Assembly (NCBI RefSeq): GCF_010882125.1
Contig: NZ_JAAGVZ010000021.1
Span: forward strand, 1 to 57,170
Length of the DNA stretch: 57,170 bases
Source of the DNA: Peribacillus alkalitolerans
Lineage (GTDB): Bacteria > Bacillota > Bacilli > Bacillales > DSM-1321
Direction: 5' to 3'
In this document: positions 50,979 through 57,170 of the stretch, in pieces
How the letters are laid out: each line of letters opens with the position of its first letter
Position numbering within the stretch: the first letter of the stretch is position 1
Program-made: the position numbers and the translations under genes
Notes under the pieces: generated by a model
Told to the model about the DNA's origin: nothing
What the model saw: only the letters and a program-made list of their open reading frames with translations
Database searches by the model: none

Positions 50979-51353
50979 TTACTTTTTATTTAAGAATGAA
51001 AGGCAGAACAAGCAATCGCCTTCTTTTCGTGGACTTCCAAAATGGAGATTACAAATATGGAATCCTTCTTGATATAGGCGGGCAAGATTATCGTACCCCT
51101 CACCTACATCAAAGCCCTTTTCACCCTTTTCTGACGTACGAACCTTCGAAGACTTTTTGCCTTTTACAACTGGCTTTTGATTGGAAGAAACCTGATCCAA
51201 ACGTCTTCGTAAATGTTCATTTTCTATTTGCAACGTGTTATTTTCTTCTAAAATACCCGCTACATGCGTTTTTAAATCTCCTAGTTGTTTATAGAGATGA
51301 CCAATTTGCGTCTCCATATTACTAACAGAATCAAAAATTTCCTTTTTATCCAC
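50979..51353 (-). CDS. yabA: Replication initiation control protein YabA
   Basis: Negative regulator of replication initiation that binds both DnaA and the sliding clamp DnaN. The 124-residue product has an N-terminal leucine-zipper coiled coil (about 1-60, [20 protein letters not shown] region), a basic linker, and a C-terminal zinc domain with CNLHFG and DCLFCLSF (C-x2-H...C-x2-C). It is 15 bp after ricT, close to holB, so clamp-related genes are grouped. Confidence 0.96.
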   Translation of the reverse strand: MDKKEIFDSVSNMETQIGHLYKQLGDLKTHVAGILEENNTLQIENEHLRRRLDQVSSNQKPVVKGKKSSKVRTSEKGEKGFDVGEGYDNLARLYQEGFHICNLHFGSPRKEGDCLFCLSFLNKK

Positions 51354-51368
51354 GCCCTCACCGCCTCA

Positions 51369-52196
51369 TTAATCTGTGGCTTGAATAGAAACGGCTCCCT
51401 CTTTTAGAATTTCTTCTAAAGTATACTCTAATACTCTCTCCTGCTCGACCAATTCTACTTGAAGTACTCGTTCTAGAATATTAAGCCCTACTACCTTGCC
51501 TTTTCCATTTGGAGTCGTAATCAATTCCCCGAGATCTGGAAGCTGCTCTTTGGCAGTTTCATATTCATCATTTTCATACTTTAAACAGCACATCAATCTT
51601 CCGCAAAGACCGGAGATTTTTGTAGGATTCAAGGATAGGTTTTGATCCTTTGCCATTTTTATGGACACTGGTTCAAAGTCCCCTAGATAAGTCGAACAAC
51701 AAAGCATTCTTCCACAAGGACCGATGCCTCCAAGCATTTTTGCTTCGTCCCTCACCCCAATTTGGCGCAGTTCAATTCGAGTGCGGAAAATGGCTGCAAG
51801 ATCTTTGACTAATTCTCGAAAATCCACACGTCCATCAGCTGTGAAATAGAAAATCACTTTATTTCGATCGAAAGTATATTCCACATCAACAAGCTTCATG
51901 TCGAGTTTATGGTCACTGACTTTTTGTGAGCATACCTCATATGCTTCCTTCGCAGCTGATTTATTTTCCTCTACAATTAAACGATCTTTCGGATCTGCAA
52001 TTCGCAGAACCTTTTTCAAAGGCAGAACTACATCATTCTCTTCTACTTGTTTCCGGGCAATAACCACTTTGCCAAATTCCACTCCCCGAGCTGTCTCGAC
52101 AATCACAAACTCATCTTTTGGAATCTGAAGCTCACCCGGGTCAAAGTAGTATATTTTCCCCGCTTTTTTAAAGCGGACGCCTACTACATCATACAA
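51369..52196 (-). CDS. ricT: Y-complex subunit RicT (YaaT), PSP1 domain
   Basis: Part of the RicA-RicF-RicT complex that directs RNase Y to particular mRNAs and affects Spo0A activation, competence and biofilm. The 275-residue product has the PSP1 C-terminal domain and a cysteine-rich stretch (about 160-205), with GPCGRMLCCSTYLGDFEP and GLCGRLMCCLKYE. Its cysteines are known to bind an iron-sulfur cluster in the B. subtilis complex. It overlaps holB by 8 bp. Confidence 0.96.
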   Translation of the reverse strand: MYDVVGVRFKKAGKIYYFDPGELQIPKDEFVIVETARGVEFGKVVIARKQVEENDVVLPLKKVLRIADPKDRLIVEENKSAAKEAYEVCSQKVSDHKLDMKLVDVEYTFDRNKVIFYFTADGRVDFRELVKDLAAIFRTRIELRQIGVRDEAKMLGGIGPCGRMLCCSTYLGDFEPVSIKMAKDQNLSLNPTKISGLCGRLMCCLKYENDEYETAKEQLPDLGELITTPNGKGKVVGLNILERVLQVELVEQERVLEYTLEEILKEGAVSIQATD

Positions 52197-53196
52197 ATGA
52201 TGACCCCTCCTGCAAATTCAACACTAGCTGTTCCATGACCAGCTGTGGATTTGTATTGGACATCAGCCTTCTTTTAGCCTCTAGGATTGCTTCCATTTTT
52301 TCAGCCAGTTTCTTTTGAGACAACAACCAAGCCGTTTTCTCAAAGTTTCCGATCATTGACTGATAAACAACTAATTCTGGCTTGTCCAACTGAATGTATA
52401 ATAAATCTTTATAAATAAGAAGTAACAAATCTAAACCTCTATCAAGCTGTTCTTTTTCCTTAAAGTGACCCATCCATTCTTCCTGTAAATATATCAATGC
52501 TTTTAAAGAATCAGGTTGGAGCACTTCATATAATTTTAACACTATTTTTTGAGCTTGTGCAAACCATTCGTCAGAACTAATTTGCAAGGCTTCCTCAAAA
52601 TTATGTGTAATTTGAGAAATAATGTAAGATGTTTGTGATGAAATGCCTTGATCCTCTAATTTGACTCTTATATGCATTGGTGAGAGTGGTTTGAGTGTGA
52701 TAACTTGGCACCTTGATAGGATAGTAGGAATCATTCTATGTATTTGCTCGGTCAGTAAAATTGCTGTAGTTCCTTCATGTGGTTCTTCCAAAAACTTCAG
52801 TAAACTATTGGCTGCCTGTACAGTCATTTTATCCGCGTGAACAACCAGGTAGACTTTTCGTTTTGATTCAACGCTTTTTTTATTGAATTCTCCTTGTAAA
52901 TGATGGATCTGTTCTTTTTTTATAGATAATCCATCTGGCTCAATCATATGAACATCCGGATGGTTTCCATTCGAAATCCGCTTACAGTTCGAACATACTT
53001 CACAGGGGATCACACCTTCTGTTGGATCCAAGCAAAAAAGACTTTTTGCAAATGCAATCCCAATGTCCTTTTTCCCCGTCCCTCGTTCACCTTCAAAGAG
53101 ATAGGCATGTGAAATCCGATGTTTCTTTATGCTATTCTCTAGCATCGTCAGCACTTCAGGTTGGACCTGTTTGAGTTCGTTCCATTGTTTAACCAT
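52189..53196 (-). CDS. holB: DNA polymerase III delta' subunit
   Basis: Clamp-loader subunit that helps place the DnaN ring on primed DNA. The roughly 335-residue product has AAA+ features: Walker-A-like LFEGERGTGKKDIG, a zinc module CEVCSNCKRISNGNH, the LLKFLEEPHEGTTA segment and the SRC motif in ILSRCQVI. I start it at the ATG at 53196 (MVKQWNEL), which fits the family; an ATG three codons upstream at 53205 is possible. It overlaps ricT by 8 bp. Confidence 0.95.
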   Translation of the reverse strand: MVKQWNELKQVQPEVLTMLENSIKKHRISHAYLFEGERGTGKKDIGIAFAKSLFCLDPTEGVIPCEVCSNCKRISNGNHPDVHMIEPDGLSIKKEQIHHLQGEFNKKSVESKRKVYLVVHADKMTVQAANSLLKFLEEPHEGTTAILLTEQIHRMIPTILSRCQVITLKPLSPMHIRVKLEDQGISSQTSYIISQITHNFEEALQISSDEWFAQAQKIVLKLYEVLQPDSLKALIYLQEEWMGHFKEKEQLDRGLDLLLLIYKDLLYIQLDKPELVVYQSMIGNFEKTAWLLSQKKLAEKMEAILEAKRRLMSNTNPQLVMEQLVLNLQEGSSFV

Positions 53197-53210
53197 CACT
53201 ATCATCCCGT

Positions 53211-53651
53211 TTATGTGTATAGATTTATCAATAAGCCTTTTACTTCACCGATTTTTCCTAAAATATCGATTGATTCTTTTTCTTTATTCATGACATCTTC
53301 CGTAAGCTCGACTAGCTTTTGATCAATGGTCTCAACTGTCTTCAATGGCCTACTTTGTCCAAACTGGTTCCAGCTATGTGACTGCTTCAGTTCCATACCG
53401 AAGTTGACTGCTTCTTTAACAAATTTCTTTACTAGGTTCTTATATTTAGCTAAATCCTTAAAAGTGCGGGACCTAGCCATACGCTCGCCCGCACCCTCAA
53501 TATCCACAAGTAGCTTGTTTAATGCTTCATATTGTAGCTTTTGGTCCTGTTTTTGAACAAGAGACTGAAACCTTGTGTTCCCAGTAGAAATGGATTTCTG
53601 CTCTTTTGATATTTTATCCAATTTAAGATGAAGCTCTTGATTGATTTTCAT
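53211..53651 (-). CDS. yaaR: DUF327 family protein YaaR
   Basis: A 146-residue, largely helical, charged protein with no membrane segment, conserved in this position next to holB in Firmicutes. Recognisable family features are TRFQSLVQKQDQKLQYEALN near the N-terminus and LVDIEGAGERMARSRTFKDL followed by KFVKEAVN. It lies between darA (18 bp away) and holB. Its function is not known; location suggests a link to replication or RNA processing but gives no proof. Confidence 0.9.
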   Translation of the reverse strand: MKINQELHLKLDKISKEQKSISTGNTRFQSLVQKQDQKLQYEALNKLLVDIEGAGERMARSRTFKDLAKYKNLVKKFVKEAVNFGMELKQSHSWNQFGQSRPLKTVETIDQKLVELTEDVMNKEKESIDILGKIGEVKGLLINLYT

Positions 53652-53669
53652 ATGAAAAGCCTCCGCTTA

Positions 53670-54017
<348 letters not shown>

Positions 54018-54090
54018 TTATTGTATTCGTGTTCCTGAATATTGGTTAAGTTTAATTCCATTATATCAAGTAGAGAAGCATACTTCTCTA

Positions 54091-54735
54091 TCATTTCAGC
54101 GAAAGATTGTTAATCGACTCTAGTACCTTTTTTTCAGCTTCTTCAACGACCGCATCAATGGGTTGTGATGCATCAATAGTATAGAACCTTTCATTAAACA
54201 TCTGCTTTACCTTCATATATCCTTCTCTAACTTTATGATGGAAAGAAAGGGCTTCTAAATCTAAGCGATTCTGCTCTCGCTCCTCATTCGACGAGATTCT
54301 TTTCAAACCCTCTTCTGGTTCGATATCAAAATAAAGAGTTAGATGGGGCATTCGGCCTTCAATCGCAAATTCATTAATCTTAAAGACTTCATCAATTCCC
54401 AAACCTCGAGCGTATCCTTGATAAGCAAGTGAACTATCAATAAAACGATCACACAATACAATATATCCCTCTTGTAAAGCAGGAACCACTTTTTCTACTA
54501 AATGCTGTCTTCTAGCAGCTGCATACAGTAATGCTTCCGTTCTACCATCCATACTCGTATTTTCTTTATTTAATATGACATGCCGAATTTGCTCAGATAT
54601 CGAAATTCCACCAGGCTCTCTAGTAATTAGAATTTTGCAACCTTGTTGTTGGAGCCTTTCACCTAGTAATGGGATGACAGTCGACTTTCCTGCCCCTTCT
54701 GGCCCTTCAATTGTAATGAACATACCCTTATCCAT
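54091..54735 (-). CDS. tmk: Thymidylate kinase
   Basis: Phosphorylates dTMP to dTDP. The 214-residue product begins at the ATG at 54735 ([11 protein letters not shown]), which has GGAGGT 7 bp upstream; the open frame extends 14 codons further without family support. It shows the P-loop [13 protein letters not shown], the [18 protein letters not shown] (DRY-like) segment and a LID region with arginines ([12 protein letters not shown]). Confidence 0.97.
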   Translation of the reverse strand: MDKGMFITIEGPEGAGKSTVIPLLGERLQQQGCKILITREPGGISISEQIRHVILNKENTSMDGRTEALLYAAARRQHLVEKVVPALQEGYIVLCDRFIDSSLAYQGYARGLGIDEVFKINEFAIEGRMPHLTLYFDIEPEEGLKRISSNEEREQNRLDLEALSFHHKVREGYMKVKQMFNERFYTIDASQPIDAVVEEAEKKVLESINNLSLK

Positions 54736-54806
54736 TCCTTTACCTCCATGGTATCTATGCTGTTTAGTATACAACATTCTTCAAGGCGAAACCCTAAGAA
54801 TTAGAA

Positions 54807-56249
54807 TTATTCATAGACCCATACTTTTCCTTCTCGTAACAAACTTCCACCGTGAAAACGAGTTCCTAAATCGATCAACTCTGTTAAATAAGATAATGTC
54901 TGATGAGTCATGATCTCCCCATTCATGATCAACGGAATACCAGGTGGATATGGAATAATCATTTCTGCACATACCCTATTCGCGCTTTCAAGAATAGATA
55001 CGAGTACTTTCTTTTTCATACCCATTTCTTTAAACGAATACTCTAACTTTGAATAATGATGACTTGGTTGATAAAAAGGAATGTCCTTCCTTGCAGGTTG
55101 AAACTTCCTCTTTATTTGTTCAATGGCTGATGAGATTCTTCTTAATGCACTTTGATATGGGAATGGTTGTCCTTTTTTTAGTAAAGGTAATATAAACAAT
55201 ACATTATAAGGATCGGCTAATTCTGCGAATACTCCTGCCTCTTGTAAGGCATCCAATAACTGAAACCCCGAATATCCATCTAGTACTTGTAAAGTAACCT
55301 TTAACGGGTCTACTTTCGGTCCTTCTAACACTTTTACCCCACTTAGTAATCTTAAATCTTGTTTAAACCTTTCCATTTCGTCCAAAGTATACACTATGTC
55401 TTCTTCCACAAAATTTGCAAGATAATGTCTAGCATGATCTAGACTCATCATGATGGGATAAGAAGGACTGCTCGATTGAAGCATTTGCAAATACATTTCT
55501 ACTTTTTGTTCATCCACTCTATCATTATATATATGTAAGTATGACCCCATCGTCATGGCAGGAAGAGTCTTATGTGCGGAGTGGACCACTATATCTGCAC
55601 CAAATTGTGCTGCACTAGCCGGAAATGGACTCCCCAGCACGAAATGTGCCCCATGAGCCTCATCTACCAGGACTGGAATATGGTATTTGTGTGCTAAATT
55701 AATGATAGGTTCTAGCATATGAATTTTCCCGTAATAATCAGGTGAAGTGATTATTAAAGCTTTTGCATCAGGAAAAGATAAAATTGCCTCTTGAAGACCT
55801 TCAACGGTAATCCCTCCTGCCATCTTCCATTCATCATTTAATTCAGGTTGCAGAAAAACAGGTTCAACTTTAGCTAACATCAAGCCGTGAAGAATGGACT
55901 TATGACAATTCCTTTGTACAAGAACTACATCTCCTTCCTGACAAACCCCTAATATCATCGCCAAATTCCCAACTGTTGAACCATTCACCAGGAAATAGCT
56001 CTTTTTAGACTGATAAAAATCAGAAAGCAATAGTTGAGCCTCTAAAATAGCTTCCTCGGGATGGTGTAAATCATCTAATCCAGGTAATTCTGTCATATCA
56101 TATGCTAACAAGCCCTTGATCGCCTCTGGCATCTCGTTAGAAAGAATCAAACCATTTTTATGTCCTGGGACATGAAATGAGAGCGCTCCACTTTTTCGGT
56201 GTCTCTCTAATACTTCAAACAACGGCAATCTAATCTGCTGTAATTTCAT
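54807..56249 (-). CDS. yaaO: Orn/Lys/Arg decarboxylase family protein YaaO
   Basis: A 480-residue PLP-dependent fold type I enzyme related to arginine decarboxylase SpeA and lysine decarboxylase. The PLP lysine is in DIVVHSAHKTLPAMTMGS (near residue 227), with the aspartate/histidine site in VLVDEAHGAHFVLGSPF and FLVNGSTVGNLAMILGV upstream. The C-terminal domain includes MIIPYPPGIPLI. The substrate cannot be read from the sequence. It is the first gene of the run leading to tmk. Confidence 0.93.
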   Translation of the reverse strand: MKLQQIRLPLFEVLERHRKSGALSFHVPGHKNGLILSNEMPEAIKGLLAYDMTELPGLDDLHHPEEAILEAQLLLSDFYQSKKSYFLVNGSTVGNLAMILGVCQEGDVVLVQRNCHKSILHGLMLAKVEPVFLQPELNDEWKMAGGITVEGLQEAILSFPDAKALIITSPDYYGKIHMLEPIINLAHKYHIPVLVDEAHGAHFVLGSPFPASAAQFGADIVVHSAHKTLPAMTMGSYLHIYNDRVDEQKVEMYLQMLQSSSPSYPIMMSLDHARHYLANFVEEDIVYTLDEMERFKQDLRLLSGVKVLEGPKVDPLKVTLQVLDGYSGFQLLDALQEAGVFAELADPYNVLFILPLLKKGQPFPYQSALRRISSAIEQIKRKFQPARKDIPFYQPSHHYSKLEYSFKEMGMKKKVLVSILESANRVCAEMIIPYPPGIPLIMNGEIMTHQTLSYLTELIDLGTRFHGGSLLREGKVWVYE

Positions 56250-56308
56250 GTTCTTCTTCCTTTATATAATTAGTAGATTAAGTGTATCAAAATACTGTCT
56301 GATAGTAT

Positions 56309-56340
56309 AAAAAAGAGAGACTCTATAAATAGAATCTCCC
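56309..56340 (-). terminator. Terminator after csfB
   Basis: Minus-strand stem AGATTCTAT/ATAGAGTCTCT (imperfect) followed by CTTTTTT, overlapping the csfB stop region. Confidence 0.8.
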
Positions 56341-56537
56341 TAAGAAAAAATTTCTGGTTTAGTAATCTTCTTTAATTGATCCAGAAAATATTTATATCGT
56401 GGATCACTCGTTTCTGTTGTAACCATTTCTTTCTCGCACTCTTCACACACAAAAGATGTATAAAGGTGTATGCCCATTTGCTTTTCTTTCTCACATACAA
56501 TGCATATTTCCCCATAATGCTTTGCCAAATTGTTCAT
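56340..56537 (-). CDS. csfB: Anti-sigma factor CsfB (Gin)
   Basis: A 65-residue zinc-binding protein made in the forespore under sigma-F that blocks premature sigma-G activity (and sigma-E in the forespore). The four cysteines are in CIVCEKEK (near residue 12) and FVCEECEKE (near 30). A short helical C-terminus follows, with SDPRYKYFLDQLKKI. The start has GGAGGTGGAGG. Its promoter (56557-56586) is a textbook sigma-F promoter. B. subtilis has xpaC and yaaN between csfB and yaaO; they are absent here. Confidence 0.95.
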   Translation of the reverse strand: MNNLAKHYGEICIVCEKEKQMGIHLYTSFVCEECEKEMVTTETSDPRYKYFLDQLKKITKPEIFS

Positions 56538-56556
56538 TCCTCCACCTCCATACCCC

Positions 56557-56586
56557 TATTCTGCCCGAAACCCTTAATTTGTATAC
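56557..56586 (-). promoter_or_regulatory. Sigma-F promoter of csfB
   Basis: GTATA (56582-56586), a 15-bp spacer and GGGCAGAATA (56557-56566) on the minus strand. The -10 fits every position of the sigma-F consensus GGNNANAMTR and the -35 fits GYATA. Confidence 0.82.
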
Positions 56587-56759
56587 AATTTTTCGAATCG
56601 TTCATCCACCTGGGATATTGGCCTATACTATCCTATGTAGCTTAGGCTCTTTCCGTGTATGTCTTACTTGATTTTTTCTTTTATTAGTGCAATTCTTCTG
56701 TTCTGATGTATTTTACTTTAAGCTTTATTCCTCAATCTCATGTTTCATTTAATGATTAT

Positions 56760-56815
56760 ATAACCTCCCGGTTATTTCTGAAGATACAAAAAAGACCAGC
56801 TCTTCAGCTGATCTT
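56760..56815 (-). terminator. rRNA operon terminator region, copy 1
   Basis: Two hairpins: AGATCAGCT/AGCTGGTCT (GAAG loop) followed by a T run, then ATAACC/GGTTAT. The same pair recurs at 57064-57123 after the edge 5S gene. Confidence 0.82.
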
Positions 56816-56823
56816 CTTCTCAT

Positions 56824-56902
<79 letters not shown>

Positions 56903-57063
56903 CCGACAAGCGATGTCCGTCGGATTCCTGCGTCAGCTTCAGTCACTCAGTCCTCATGTGCCTAGCACACTCCGGGCTTCGCTCCTTCTCTTCCTTGTAC
57001 TCCTCGGACCTCCCTCGTCGGTGTTTTCTATATTTTATCTTCCTTTGTTCATTTGAGGGGCTG
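56903..57063. other. GC-richer segment of unknown origin joined to the 5S fragment
   Basis: About 160 bp between the truncated 5S copy and the repeated rRNA terminator. It includes an inverted repeat CCGAC/GTCGG (about 56903-56922) right at the junction. It has no convincing gene; open frames through it are by-products. Confidence 0.5.
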
Positions 57064-57123
57064 ATAACCTTCCGGTTATTTAAAAAAGAACAAACAAAAA
57101 AGACCAGCTCTTCAGCTGATCTT
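57064..57123 (-). terminator. rRNA operon terminator region, copy 2
   Basis: Same two hairpins as at 56760-56815. From 57094 to the window end (77 bp) the sequence is identical to 56786-56862; the part to the left differs by small changes and a 4-bp indel. Confidence 0.85.
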
Positions 57124-57132
57124 CTTCTCATT

Positions 57133-57170
57133 GCCTGGCAACGTCCTACTCTCACAGGGGGAAACCCCCA
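57133..57170 (-). rRNA. rrf: 5S ribosomal RNA, 3' end only (cut by window edge)
   Basis: The last 38 or so bases match the 3' end of 5S rRNA on the minus strand (GGGGGTTTCCCCCTGTGAGA then GTAGGACGTTGCC). It is presumably the end of a complete rRNA operon lying to the right of the window. Confidence 0.88.

Overview
The window is a stretch of chromosome from an endospore-forming member of the Bacillaceae. The genes are AT-rich, use AAGGAGG-type ribosome binding sites and often GTG or TTG starts, and include a large set of sporulation genes (spoIIE, spoVT, spoVG, yabP/Q, yabG, sspF, csfB, fin). Gene order closely matches what I remember of the Bacillus subtilis segment between two origin-proximal rRNA operons (csfB to lysS), here written in reverse complement. 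Almost everything is on the minus strand. The exceptions are abrB and a tRNA-Met/tRNA-Glu pair on the plus strand. By analogy the replication origin lies beyond the right edge, so minus-strand genes run with the replication fork.

Layout, left to right. Positions 1-313 hold the 5' end of a 16S rRNA gene with its leader and tandem promoters. Then come lysS, dusB and the folate cluster (yazB, folK, folB, folP, pabC, pabA, pabB). Next are cysK; a parvulin-like gene with hslO and coaX; ftsH; hprT and tilS; yabT/yabS; and spoIIE. The tRNA pair and a hairpin repeat lie at 21098-21700. Then follow yabR; divIC, yabQ, yabP, rqcP, yabN and yabM; spoVT; mfd; fin; pth; ctc; a second hairpin repeat; prs and glmU; spoVG; ridA and purR; ispE; sspF; veg; yabG; rsmA and rnmV; yabE; tatD; metS; abrB; rsmI, yazA and yabB; and yabA, ricT, holB, yaaR, darA, tmk and yaaO. 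The window closes with csfB, a truncated 5S rRNA copy, and the 3' end of a 5S gene at the right edge.

How the genes work together. The region combines translation and RNA maintenance (lysS, metS, rsmA, rsmI, rnmV, pth, rqcP, tilS, tRNAs), folate and cofactor synthesis, nucleotide supply (prs, hprT, tmk, purR), cell envelope precursors (glmU, ispE, divIC), replication and repair (holB, yabA, mfd), and the sporulation cascade. Much of the sporulation control can be read from promoter sequence: 0A boxes at abrB and spoIIE, and sigma-H, sigma-F, sigma-F/G, sigma-G and sigma-K type promoters at spoVG, csfB, fin, spoVT and yabG.

I found no defence island, CRISPR array, prophage or biosynthetic cluster, and no gene system that looks undescribed. 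The real oddities are in non-coding DNA. They are a 5' fragment of tRNA-Met in front of the intact tRNA gene, a truncated and chimeric 5S copy joined to an unknown GC-richer segment, two copies of a large hairpin repeat (one with a 61-bp insertion), and a parS-like palindrome inside a terminator.
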